A stretch of 64,000 nucleotides of DNA from Nemertoderma westbladi (Eukaryota; Xenacoelomorpha; Nemertodermatida; Nemertodermatidae). The notes beneath the pieces were generated by a model that worked only from the letters and a program-made list of their open reading frames with translations, did not search any database and was not told the DNA's origin. The stretch spans positions 1 through 64,000 of the forward strand of contig JAUCBJ010007330.1 in NCBI GenBank assembly GCA_032718475.1. The letters run 5' to 3'. This document shows, piece after piece, positions 1 to 10,052 of the stretch; within the stretch, counting starts at the first letter, position 1; each line of letters begins with the position of its first letter. The position numbers were made by a program, and so were the translations under genes.

Positions 1-74
1 AATTTGAGTTATATATTAAACAATGCAATCTATATGGTGAATCTGCTATCAGATTTACCATAGCATATGTTGTA

Positions 75-424
75 GATTGATTTGGGGGTGTATTTGATTC
101 TTATTGAATCAACTTTCACCCATAATAATTGTTTGCGATAAGTAATTTGAACTTAAATTGGCAATTGTAAAAAAAACTTGATATCCTATGGCAGTATGGC
201 AAATATGAAAGCAGATTTGGAATCAGCATTGTTTAAAAATATATAATTCATATAAACATAGCTCCATTCAATGTTTTGGATTGATTTTGAGCATATTTGA
301 TTCTCATTTGAATCTACGCCACTCATCACAGTCATTTGCAATAAGTTTTTGAACTTAAAGTGGCAATTGTGAAAAAACTTGATGTGGTAGGGCAAATCTG
401 AATTCAGATTTGGAATCAGCATTG
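75..424. repeat. Two diverged direct copies of a ~200-bp AT-rich repeat
   Basis: Copies at about 75-231 and 279-424 share the order: GATTGATTT, TTTGATTCT, a run ending AACTTAAA, TGGCAATTGT, an A-run then CTTGAT, and the end GATTTGGAATCAGCATTG. They differ by substitutions and small indels, so the duplication is old. No open frame is conserved between them. Confidence 0.75.
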
Positions 425-1500
425 CCTAATTATGTATATGTATAATACATATGTGCAAAGCTTCTTCCCATATATATTAGAACTCTTTTGGTCGCTGGAT
501 TCACATATCTCTGCATCTATCACTCCTTATCTTAAAATGCTTTGAAGTACAGTATAGTATTGTTGTATATCATGCACCATATCATTTTAAAATACAAATC
601 AGATGCGATTTTTGGGTTCTGCTCTTAAAATCAGTCAAAATCAAATTAAACAAACAGTTCCTAGATATAATTAACCAAAAGTTAAGTTTTGTGGCCAATT
701 ATTGATATCGTACCAAATGGCGCTTAGACACAAATTAGTGATGCTTGTGCAAGCATTTCCCATGGGGTTGTGATGAATTTTTTTTTACTAAACATAGCTT
801 TGAATGGTTAGACAATGCTAAAATCGAGATTAACTGAAATAAGATGCAGGGAGGTAGACCTACAAAATGTTAATGCCAATATTTCAATATGCCCTTGGCG
901 TAATCAATTGAATGATCGATTGATGAGTTGCGCCAGGCTTAAGCTTTTGTGTGATATCTCAAGAACTATTAGCTTAGCACTTGTTTTGAAGGTATCTACA
1001 CCCACTAAATCGATGATTGCGGTTCAAATAAGCCTAAAATTAACTCTGTACGACCAACAGAAGCCTTCATATCAGCAAACTCTATTAAATTCTTCGCGCG
1101 CGATCAATCGGTGAGCAGGCACTCAACTTCAGTGTGTTTGAGCTACCTCTAATATTTGATGTGCATGCTTAACATTTCGCATGTCGTATTTTTTGACGAA
1201 ATGGAAACATTTGAGGGGGTCAGAGATGATAAATTCCAACCTTTCAAAATAAGGACCACCCTAGTATAGACGCGTTTTAGAATTCGTCTATAGATATACA
1301 GTAATTTGAAAAGTCGTGAAGCCTGGAAAATAGCATTTAGAAACCATGGTGACGGCTATATTACGTAGGAGTGTAAATTGAGTTTAGCAACTTCCACAGA
1401 TTGGTGCCAACAGTGCAACTAGGGTGCTAAAGGTTAGTAGCACCAGAGGCGTACACGGACCCCACTCAGTAGTTTGCAGTGAAGTGTGATGTTCGATTAT
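425..1500. other. AT-rich spacer without a recognisable gene
   Basis: I see no supported gene here. The only open stretch (815-1114, plus) is compositionally random-looking and has no recognisable domain. The GC content rises after about 1300 towards gene A. Confidence 0.5.
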
Positions 1501-1516
1501 CAAACCTGTGGGTTTG
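1501..1516. repeat. Palindromic hairpin element, copy P1 (upstream of gene A)
   Basis: CAAACCTGTGGGTTTG is self-complementary if two G-T wobble pairs are allowed. Flanking arms extend the stem: ATGTTCGATTAT on the left faces a right arm whose reverse complement is ATGCTCGACTATA, the mismatches being mostly G-T wobbles. The core recurs at 2606, 4200 and 5695. Confidence 0.8.
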
Positions 1517-1831
1517 GTATAGTCGAGCATTGAGACTATGGTCCTTTCTAACTACTGTAGTTTAGTACGAGTAATGGGAGTAGTTTGGGCATCAAAAAGT
1601 GAGTTGGTCACGGCCAGTTTATCTCCAAAGTTTTGCGCTATGCATGGGAATAGGTTAGAGGATAGTTAGGAAGAGACGGGATCTAGAGAGTCGAACCTGA
1701 ACTGCTGGAAGGCAGCGGGGGGGGGGGGGTTCGGGAGGTCTGTCTTTCGGCACATCTAACTGATTTACCCATAGTGTAATTGGTTACGTAACGGCACTTA
1801 TTGGAATATATATGTATATACGCGGCGCATA

Positions 1832-2683
1832 ATGGAGAAGGAAATTAGAGCGCAACCGCGGAGAGGATTTACTGCCAGAGAGGAGGCGGAGTTACCATTC
1901 GCGCGACCGGGATGTAAAGATTCGAACGTTTACTACCATGGGAGGTCGGTGATGGAGCTAAATGGGAAATATAAACCCACGTATGATAAGGAATTACGGA
2001 GGGAAAGAATGAGAGCGTTGGGGGACCGTATGGAAGTTTTGCGGAAAGAGTATCGCACTCGGTATCCCTACGACTTCGCTTTAGACGTGTGCGACATCAG
2101 CGCAGACCCGGATGAGGAGATCGCGCGGCTGTACCATATGAATATGTATTTACGATACGAAGAACCTCTACCTGCAGTCCGCGATCAGTTCGACGGAATG
2201 CATCTGTACCGGAGGACTCGAGGCGAGGATCAGGAGACGCCGAAAATCTTCAGCGTGTACAAGTTGTTTTACAAGTGTGGTGAATGCATGAACAAACAAG
2301 ACGTGGCGATTCCCGACCGACTAGACGAGCAACATCCAGAACCGATATTAACGCGATGTCAAGCTCACCAGTTCCTTAGATACAACGAGGGAGGTTACCC
2401 GATGAGCAACCCGATGATCAGTATCGACTTCAGCGGAAAGCGACCTCCAAGACCCATTACGCCGACCGTTACGACATTAGATCCGTATACGGAGATTAAA
2501 CCCTGTTCGACACCCAGTTTGATAGAGACAGCAGCGGCCATTTCGCTGTACCGAGCCTATAAGGGATCTAGAGGCGCGGCGCGAAGCGGCACGGGACTCG
2601 GGTACCAAACCCGCGGGTTTGGAGCTCTCGAGTCCCTGGACTACGTTTACTTCGCCTCACCGAGCGAGAAGCCTCACTCCTGA
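1832..2683 (+). CDS. Gene A, first frame: N-terminal part of a large nuclease-like/zinc-knuckle protein
   Basis: The frame starts at an ATG preceded by a TATA-like run (1806-1820) and encodes 283 residues. It is rich in charged residues and contains a possible zinc-binding CGEC followed about 27 residues later by a Cys-x-x-His. I recognise no known domain. It overlaps the next frame (2619-5537) by 65 bp and the two are offset by +1, so they probably encode one protein of about 1,230 residues joined by a frameshift, a small unseen intron, or split by a mutation. Palindrome P2 (2606-2621) is translated here as QTRGFG and sits exactly where the frames begin to overlap. Base composition and codon use look the same in both frames. 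Whether it belongs to a mobile element or the host is unknown: no LTR, pol or terminal inverted repeat was found near it. Confidence 0.7.
   Translation: MEKEIRAQPRRGFTAREEAELPFARPGCKDSNVYYHGRSVMELNGKYKPTYDKELRRERMRALGDRMEVLRKEYRTRYPYDFALDVCDISADPDEEIARLYHMNMYLRYEEPLPAVRDQFDGMHLYRRTRGEDQETPKIFSVYKLFYKCGECMNKQDVAIPDRLDEQHPEPILTRCQAHQFLRYNEGGYPMSNPMISIDFSGKRPPRPITPTVTTLDPYTEIKPCSTPSLIETAAAISLYRAYKGSRGAARSGTGLGYQTRGFGALESLDYVYFASPSEKPHS
2606..2621. repeat. Palindromic hairpin element, copy P2 (inside gene A at the frame overlap)
   Basis: CAAACCCGCGGGTTTG is a perfect 16-bp palindrome. The flanks GGGACTCG (left) and CGAGTCCC (right) are also complementary, giving a stem of roughly 20 bp with a small bulge. 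In the first frame of gene A it is read as Q-T-R-G-F-G. Confidence 0.85.
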
Positions 2684-5537
2684 GCATCAGGACGACATAG
2701 ACGCGTTGCGGCAGGAGGAGCGAGCGGCAAAGGCGAAAGAGTTATTCGAGAAGCGGATAGCGGAGTATAATAAGACCGCGGATAGACATCAAGAGGAGAC
2801 TAGGAGAGTGACCGGATTTGTTCCACAGGCCGTATCTCAACCCCGACCGGTGTATTATTCCGACGGCAACGAACCTGCGATATTGGTAGATCATCCGGAG
2901 TCGCGAGAAGCGATAAGATTCTTGCCGATGGTAAGAATGGCGGATCATTGGAACGTTGACTGTCTACGGGAAGTTTTATGCGCGAAGTTCTTGCGTGATG
3001 TCCCGATGCAGATCACGGATTATGACACATTGGACAAGATTGGAGCTCCGGGGAAGGAGAGCAAATTGTTTGGATGGTTGGATAAGTACATCAAAGTATG
3101 GGTCGCGGTGGCTACATTCCCAGACGACGAGGAGGTAGACCAGACGTGGCTGAGGAGGAAGGGTTCTTACACCCGATATGATGACCACAAGGCTATCGAG
3201 CGCATGTGGACCCCATCAGACGAGATTCAGCGTCAGTGGAGGAAAACGGAGGAATCACTGCAGGATTGGAGGGTGATGTTCTACGACAATGAAGGAGGGT
3301 CCCATCAAGAATGTTTGACTAGCAAGTGCATTCAAATTCGCGCAGCCGATGGTGTGACTCATGTGTTTATGCGCGTGAGGGCGGATCGAGAGAGACCGGA
3401 GCCCATCATAACGACACAATATCGGAAGGGGAAGGATCCTAGGGAACAGATTTTGGAGGTATGCAGGCGAGGAGGTATGCACGGAGCGGAGCGTATCGAC
3501 GCCAGGATGCTACCCAAGAAGGTTAGAGAGGCTATTCTCAACCAAGATTACGTCAAGGTGGGATCAGGAGTCCAGAGCGATTTGGAGAGTGACTTCAACG
3601 CCATGACTGATTTGGAAGATAGATTGCCGAGACCGTTTGTCGACACCAAGCTATTGTTGCTATGGGCACAGGATATTGGAATTTATAGGGAGTATCCCAA
3701 CTCTGCCAAGACTGGTATGGGCTTTATAGCACATTTGTTGTATAATTGGGACTTTAAGTTAAAGACGCAGAAGAAGTACGAGGAGGCGTATGGTGAATAC
3801 AACACGCCACCGGGAGCGGAGTTCAAATCCCACTTCAAGCGGCAAGCGTTAGTGTATTGGAATATTTGCGCGCCACCCCGTGCGTCGCTACAATATTATT
3901 TGGTGCTTGAGTCGAACACGGTGACTTGTTTATTAGCGGATATCGTTGCGCGAGTTTTGAAGCGTCATCCATTGGTATTCGGAGGAGATCAATACGTTCG
4001 CTCGAAAGGGGGAATCCAATCCGACGTGATGAAGCGTTTCTTAACCCCGTTCTTCAACCAATCGTTAGAGAATACGTCGATGGTTAGGAGAGGATTAGCG
4101 ATATTCGAAGGAGTATATCGACAGAACATCGGAGATTTGGGAGACCGACCGTCGATGGAGTATCCGACGCCAGAGGCCTTGGAGAAGTGGTTCGGGAATC
4201 AAACCCGCGGGTTTGGTACTCCCTTCCACTCGGAGGCTGATAGACCCGTTAAGGAGGGTTGGCCGGAGACGTTAGTAGAGGTGTTCGGAGTAGATCTTCC
4301 GGTGGAGAAGACATATCCGAAACGAACGCGGGAGGAAATATTGGAGATAGAGGACAAGGGCGAGGATGTTTACTTTGTTCCGGATCGACAACCGCTGACC
4401 GGAGAGGACGACATCGTATTAGACATTGGGAAAGAAGGAAGTGCGAAACCGATTGGAGACCTCATATACGAGAGGGCCTGGTTTCCACAAGCGCGTAGGT
4501 GTAAGTTGTGCGGCAGCACAAGGCACAATCAAAAATCGTGCGACGCGGTAGTAGAGGCGGCGCATAAGGTCTGCCGTTGGTGTAATGAGACCGACCATTC
4601 GTTTCACACGTGCACCGTCTTCATTTCTCAATGCGGATACTGTGGGGTAAAGGGACATCGCAGCGCGAGATGTCAGTTGCGAGATGATTCCTTCCAAAAC
4701 CACAGCGCTAACCTACTTCGGGAGATGCTAGATAAGTGGGAGGGTGTGGCCGACTACCACATCCAAGCGCAGATGCGTTGGTTACCATTTAAGGCGGGAT
4801 ACGGATTTTGGGCTGTAGACCCATCTCACGTTGCGTATGAGCCGTATCTACAGTCTTTGCCACAATATCAGGAGCTCATCTTGACCGCTCAAGACCTTCC
4901 ACAAAACACTGGAGTTATCGTAGTTCGAGAATACTTCAGACAGTTGAATATGGACAACAAGTACACTTGGAACTTCGTTGCTATTTGCGACCGGATCACG
5001 AAAGGTCTGTTTTCGGAAACTAGAAAGGTGGTACGCGCGCGAGGGGATTGGAGGATGGCGGCTATACAATACCGCAACGAGTTCTTGTTGACTCATGTAC
5101 CAGTGGGGTCATTGACCGCTGAGAGGATACAGGAGCAGAGAATCGCAGCGACCACAGCGACGACCGCTGGAGCTCAAGGCTCGCGGAAAGAACCAGGAGG
5201 AGAGGTCCAAGACAAGCGTCAAGTCAAGGACGACCACTACCACTCTATTATAGAAGCACAAAGGTTGCAGCGCAAGGCGCAGGGAGCGTCGGAGAAGGCT
5301 AGAGTGCAACTGCAGAAGGAAGAATTGGCGGAAGCGACCACAGGAGCTCGATTGGGACGAGGCCGAGGTAGAAGTACCAGCCGGGAATCTGTCGGGGCTC
5401 AGGGAACATCGTCGCCGGTTCCGGGGAGTGACGCCTCACGGACGCCGTCAACAGAGTCTACTAGAGGACGATTAGTGTATCTGGGAAGAGGGCGAAAGAG
5501 AGGAGCGAGCCCAAAGAACCCAGGAGCGGGTCAGTAA
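2619..5537 (+). CDS. Gene A, main frame: DEDDy exonuclease-like fold, three CCHC zinc knuckles, C-terminal domain
   Basis: The open frame is 972 codons. Its left end has no ATG (first in-frame ATG near 2928), so translation most likely enters from the 1832 frame. Residues about 215-450 have the order of an RNase D-type 3'-5' exonuclease: DNEG (D223, E225), a beta-strand pair, KVGSGVQSD (D321), FVDTKLLLLWA, and Y427-x3-E431. The last position is usually Asp in active DEDDy enzymes. Three zinc knuckles of the pattern C-x2-C-x4-H-x4-C follow at about residues 627-680. A C-terminal region (about 700-830) resembles those of genes B and C: an aromatic GYGFW block, then LPQYQEL and a Y-F-x-x-L end. 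The tail is rich in RG, S and P and looks disordered and basic. Palindrome P3 is read in frame as QTRGFG near residue 528. This pattern suggests a nucleic-acid-binding protein. Nuclease activity is unproven. Confidence 0.75.
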   Translation: MELSSPWTTFTSPHRARSLTPEHQDDIDALRQEERAAKAKELFEKRIAEYNKTADRHQEETRRVTGFVPQAVSQPRPVYYSDGNEPAILVDHPESREAIRFLPMVRMADHWNVDCLREVLCAKFLRDVPMQITDYDTLDKIGAPGKESKLFGWLDKYIKVWVAVATFPDDEEVDQTWLRRKGSYTRYDDHKAIERMWTPSDEIQRQWRKTEESLQDWRVMFYDNEGGSHQECLTSKCIQIRAADGVTHVFMRVRADRERPEPIITTQYRKGKDPREQILEVCRRGGMHGAERIDARMLPKKVREAILNQDYVKVGSGVQSDLESDFNAMTDLEDRLPRPFVDTKLLLLWAQDIGIYREYPNSAKTGMGFIAHLLYNWDFKLKTQKKYEEAYGEYNTPPGAEFKSHFKRQALVYWNICAPPRASLQYYLVLESNTVTCLLADIVARVLKRHPLVFGGDQYVRSKGGIQSDVMKRFLTPFFNQSLENTSMVRRGLAIFEGVYRQNIGDLGDRPSMEYPTPEALEKWFGNQTRGFGTPFHSEADRPVKEGWPETLVEVFGVDLPVEKTYPKRTREEILEIEDKGEDVYFVPDRQPLTGEDDIVLDIGKEGSAKPIGDLIYERAWFPQARRCKLCGSTRHNQKSCDAVVEAAHKVCRWCNETDHSFHTCTVFISQCGYCGVKGHRSARCQLRDDSFQNHSANLLREMLDKWEGVADYHIQAQMRWLPFKAGYGFWAVDPSHVAYEPYLQSLPQYQELILTAQDLPQNTGVIVVREYFRQLNMDNKYTWNFVAICDRITKGLFSETRKVVRARGDWRMAAIQYRNEFLLTHVPVGSLTAERIQEQRIAATTATTAGAQGSRKEPGGEVQDKRQVKDDHYHSIIEAQRLQRKAQGASEKARVQLQKEELAEATTGARLGRGRGRSTSRESVGAQGTSSPVPGSDASRTPSTESTRGRLVYLGRGRKRGASPKNPGAGQ
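4200..4215. repeat. Palindromic hairpin element, copy P3 (inside gene A)
   Basis: This is the same perfect 16-bp palindrome as P2. The flanks AGTGGTTCGGGA and TCCCTTCCACT are complementary apart from an internal loop. It is translated as Q-T-R-G-F-G in the main frame of gene A, the same peptide phase as P2. Confidence 0.85.
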
Positions 5538-5694
5538 TGCACTTATAGCACGGGGCGACAGACTCTAGATGTATACATCATCGTCGCTCTGATGTATATT
5601 GTAGCATTTAGAAATATTCGACTAGACTCATATACACTAGTCATATCAATTTGAATTTATATTATGAGAGAGGCGAAGGAGGTGATTGGGGAGA

Positions 5695-5710
5695 CAAACC
5701 TGCGGGTTTG
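5695..5710. repeat. Palindromic hairpin element, copy P4 (downstream of gene A)
   Basis: CAAACCTGCGGGTTTG has one G-T wobble at its centre. The flanks AGGTGATTGGGG and ACTCCTTTCACCT are complementary except for a symmetric two-base mismatch and one further mismatch. It lies about 160 bp after the gene A stop codon. Confidence 0.8.
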
Positions 5711-6055
5711 GCTTACTCCTTTCACCTACCCTAGCAAAATTTTTTATATTTGATCTTGTATGTAGTAATCATTATGTAGTACGAACGAGAAACAATATTT
5801 TGTAAATTTAATTTGTATGTAATTATCGTTAAACAGTGAGAGATAATATTTGGTAAATTTAATTTGTATGCAATTCATTATGCAATATCTATGGCAATAT
5901 TTGTAAATAGTAGAATTTATAGTATCAAGTATTTTAGATTATTTGAAGGAAATTTATTTTGTTTGTATACATCACCTTATACTCTTCTACAGTTGGAGGG
6001 AAACATTGTATGATTTCCCTTGGAGCGGTGTTACGGTATATGGCGCTGTATCCAT
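5711..6055. other. AT-rich 3' flank of gene A
   Basis: This non-coding stretch holds two diverged copies of a segment ending TAAATTTAATTTGTATG (around 5800-5870). No gene is seen. Confidence 0.5.
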
Positions 6056-6155
6056 ATTATTAGTCCATTATGCAGTATACATTATTAGTCCGTTATGCAG
6101 TATACATTATTAGTCCGTTATGCTGTACGCAATATTAGTCCGTTATGCAGTATAA
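6056..6155. repeat. 25-bp tandem repeat, about four copies
   Basis: Units of the form TTAGTCCGTTATGCAGTATACA recur at 6061, 6086, 6111 and 6136 with a strict 25-bp spacing and few differences. Confidence 0.85.
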
Positions 6156-6507
6156 TATTTTAGATAAGACATAATAGCGCAGTGACATTTAGATAAGGAA
6201 ATTGAAACGCCCATATATTTTGAACTCATCCATTTTGTATAGTATGTAGCCCTACCTACGTAATTTTGTAATAGGATATAAGTAGATAGTTCCAGGGTAG
6301 CAAGTTCTTGTTGAACCCTGGATATGGGCTTGCTGTTATTAGCTTCGATAGGGCTAGCATCCAGGGACGCAATCCTAACCATTCCGCAGCCAGGGACATG
6401 ATCCATTACCATATATGGTAATAATTTGCGATCTGGAAGCCCTGAGGTTCACAATCCGGCTTTCTTATTGGACTAACTGCTTCCAGGTTGGTCTAATGCT
6501 AGCGCGG

Positions 6508-6600
6508 ATTGGAGAGCCAATGGGAGAGCGATTGCATCACCCTTATTGCATCACCCTTCTCGGATCACCTATAAATTGGCGGTTTGCCGGTAGAGCTGTA
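6508..6600 (+). promoter_or_regulatory. Promoter-like patch with CCAAT, inverted CCAAT and TATA boxes
   Basis: ATTGG at 6508, CCAAT at 6517, a direct repeat TGCATCACCCTT (about 6532 and 6547) and CTATAAATT (TATA at 6570) are arranged like a pol II promoter or the U3 end of an LTR. No open reading frame follows within a kilobase, so it may be the remnant of a lost element. Confidence 0.3.
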
Positions 6601-6659
6601 CAATACCCCAATAACTTTACCCACTCACTCAGACATATTTAGTACCATTAAGTTAGAGT

Positions 6660-8263
6660 ATAATTTGTGCGTATTTTCTGCATTTCTACCTTTTTTTTCG
6701 ATTAATTTCTTGAAATGATTCGTTAGTGCTACTATTCTCACATGTGTTTCTCAATCAATCCTATCGATTACTGCTAATTACAACCGGAACTATGATTTCT
6801 ACCTCTTTTGTTAATGGTTCTATGTAATTCGTTTCGACGCAATAATCCTACGGGATTTTCTGAGACTGGCAGACTTGTGATTTGCATGCGCCGCTACGGT
6901 AGCTATTCATCTTGATGGAGGGCTAAGGTACCGGTAGGCGGTGGGCGCATCGGGGGTTTTAGCGACTAAGGGAGAGCGGAGGATTCAAAGGCGGGCAACG
7001 CTGGCGGGGGGCCACCGTTGCGGTCGGGCGACTTGCGTTATAGAGGGCAACTTGCGTTGCGGCTGGGCAATTTGCGTTGTAGCGGGCGGGCCATTTGCTT
7101 GTACGGCAATTAGGGGGCTGATGATCCAGATTTTGTCTCTATTTTGTAGTATTAGGGGGGCAGGAATTGGATTAGTTAGGAAGCCTTAGACGTACTTGGG
7201 AGAGGCCTGCGTGCTTTACGATAGCGAATTGCATGGCACATTATATAATTGCAGATTGTATAATTGCAAGTTGTACTATTGTGATCTGTGATTGCTGACG
7301 CTGATTGGTGTGTTACTGAAGTGTGCCTATGATTATGAATGCTTAGGTAGGCGCCCCTTTTCTCTTTGATTGATTTCTATTTCTTAGTTTACGATAAATG
7401 ATTACTGATTAGGTCAAAGTAATACAGTATTTTAGGCTGTTACTAGTGAAACCTGTTGTGTAATAAATTAGAATTACGCATTCTGGAACTCTTAGTAATT
7501 AGTACGCTGTTACATATTTGTGACTGTAATTAATTAGTGAAATTAAGAATTAGTACGCAGCATAGCGGAGAGTAGCTAGGTAATAATTTAGAGTACCGTA
7601 AACTATTCACGCTGAGCGGTTATTTGAATTAGCGGGCAATAAGCTAGATCGCAGTATTCAATACGCAACTCGCATTAGTAGATTGCTGGCCTAAAGCCAG
7701 CCGCAGGCGAATTTAGACCCGGATCAGTATTGCCCACGAAAGACATTGTACCGTACCATTATTTGATATTTTAAATATTCTCGCATTCACACATTCCGTT
7801 AGGGAACCCCCAGTATTCGCGATTAGAAAAGACGTAGGCAGTGGCGTACTTCAATAGTGGTAAAATTAGGTGTAAGAATATACTCTGAGTGCAAAGCCTC
7901 TCGCACTCGTCTTAAGTAAGCTTAGGGAGCCGACTCGGGTTTATTGTTTTGGTTATTCCCGCGTGGCTCATAGATTCGAACAGTTAGCTCTCTGTCGAGC
8001 GATCGGTAGAGAAAGGAACAAGCGATTTTGCAGGAGCCGTGTAAATTTAGTAAAATATATTAGCGGACGGCAGATTAGCGCCATCCAACGGTAAGTAGCG
8101 GTTTTGTATTTAGCAGCCCTACAATTTAGTAATAGCACGCTCCTGATTGCCTTTATTTAACAGTAGAGCATTCTTGGTGTCTTATTGGTTAGGCGGGAAC
8201 TTATTAGGTTGGCAGAGAAGTATACCAGTATTTGTCTGTTCAACAGTTCTGCTGTTAGTATAG
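6660..8263. other. Spacer with no supported gene
   Basis: I find no open frame with recognisable content on either strand. A G-rich patch at about 6940-7100 has short internal repeats of the type CGGGCGACTTGCGTT / GGGCAACTTGCGTTG. Nothing else can be supported. Confidence 0.5.
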
Positions 8264-8280
8264 GTGACGCGGTTGTTTAA

Positions 8281-8451
8281 CACACAGCTCAACCTTGTTG
8301 AATACTATACGTTTAATTCAGGCACACACACACAGCTCAACCTTGTTGAATACTATACGTTTAATTCAGGCACACACACACAGCTCAACCTTGTTGAATA
8401 CTATACGTTTAATTCAGACATACACACACAGCTCAACCTTGTTGAATACTA
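8281..8451. repeat. 48-bp minisatellite (left part), interrupted by LINE-A
   Basis: CAGCTCAACCTTGTTGAA recurs at 8285, 8333, 8381 and 8429, a 48-bp period. The last copy is cut by LINE-A, and the same repeat resumes at 11571. The internal segment CAACCTTGTTG is nearly palindromic. Confidence 0.9.
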
Positions 8452-8463
8452 CTACTACTACTA

Positions 8464-9950
8464 CTAGGTCGAGCGAACTCGAACAGGGGAAATGAGATCC
8501 TTCCAGGCTTCCCGATTCTCCATAGTTGTCGCAATTTCGGTTCTCCCAAGTTCAGTATCCCTTTCAAGTTGATCTATATATGTTATGGCAGGTCGTCCAC
8601 GACTACGGTTTCCATGAGTTAGTTGCCAGAAAAGTAGATCTGGTATGACCTCGACTTTACTTCGCCAGCAGTGCCCACTGAATCTTAATCTGCGTTCTCG
8701 GAGGCTGGTTGATACAGGTGGTATTGTACCATAAAGCTCGGCGTTTGTCCTGTGTTGTCTCCAGCTGATGTTTAGGGCTGCCCTTAGTAGTCTTGTGTAG
8801 CAACCATCAATTCGTTGTTCAAGTGATTTAGTCAGTGTCCAGGTCTCACCCCCGTATAAAAATACACTTTCCACTGTGGCTCAAAAGAACTTAGTCTTCA
8901 GGTGCCTGGGGAGATCTGTATTCCAGATGGTATCCATTTTTGATGGAGCTACCCAAGCCTTTGCTTTCCTAACTTCTATGTCCTTTTTGCTACTCTCTAT
9001 CCATGATCCAAGGTACTGGAAGTCATCGACCTTCCTTAGTTGATTATTATCATTGTTTCCATCAACATTAAAGGTTATGAATTCGGTCTTGGTAGCATTT
9101 ATATGCAATCCAACCTCCTTAGCAACCCTCTCCACTTTATTTAGTAGAAGCTGTGCATCTGCTAGCGTATTAGAGAGCAGGGCGATGTCATCCGCAAAGT
9201 CGGTGTCTGTGACATAGTTGCCGGATATCTACTACTTCTGCGTTCTTGAAGTGTGAATCCCAGATCTTCACCCTTTGTGGCCGTCCTCATTGCGTAATCC
9301 AGAACAATTACAAATAGTAATGGTGCTAATGTGTCACCATGCAGTACACCAGCCAGGATTGAGAAAAACTCAGTTTCACCATCTGGTGAGAGTACCTGCG
9401 CTTCCGTGTCACAATATAACAATTCAATGCCAGCAACAATTACTTCTGGTATTCCATAAGCTCTTAGGATTATAAATAGTATCTGAACTATTGTTGATCT
9501 ACTTGGTCGAAATCCGTTTTGGCTCTTACGCAGTAGTTTCTCTATGTGAGGCCTAATCCTATATAGAATCATTTTATTGTATATTTTGGCAGCTACCACA
9601 AGCAGACAGATCCCACGATAGTTTGCTGGTATGCCGAGGTCTCCTTTCTTGGGGAGAGGCTTTAGTTTACCTTTAGTCCAAATTGGCGGTGGCTTTTCCC
9701 CTTTTAACATCAGGTTGCAAACATTCAATAATGGTCTTTTTAGCACTCCGGTTTTCCATACCTCCGCTGGGATTTCATCTAATCCACTCGATTTATTATT
9801 GGACATGATTTTAATGCTTCTTTGGAGTTCGGCAGGTGTGAAGTCCCCTGTTTCTATAGGTAGTGTCTTGTCATATATATTCTCGTCATGACATATATCG
9901 TCATAGATCTTCTTTCTTACAAGTAACCTCAGAGTTTTGCCATGGCACAT
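8464..9950 (-). pseudogene. LINE-A reverse transcriptase and C-terminal region, broken
   Basis: Three frames (9162-9950, 8881-9135, 8464-8874) together give RT blocks: NGFRPSRST, then AGVLHGDTLAPLLF (motif B), then FADDIALLSN in a different frame near 9200 (catalytic motif C), then a C-terminal region with LYGGETWTLTK and RLRFSGHCWR, typical of endonuclease/RT proteins of RTE-like LINEs. The block between RSTIVQI and LRAYGIP is too short: motif A with the first catalytic Asp is missing, so there is an internal deletion as well as at least two frameshifts. Confidence 0.85.
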
Positions 9951-10052
9951 ACTGTTTTCGTTTGGGTTTCTGGGGGATATGCTTCTTAGCTGATTCCTTG
10001 TGGGCTGTTATTATATTCTGGTATATTGAATCGGTGGACTGGTCTTCATCCA

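Noticed and set aside
815-1114. 99-codon frame upstream of gene A
   Set aside because: No domain, no promoter and no conservation evidence. The length is within what chance gives here.
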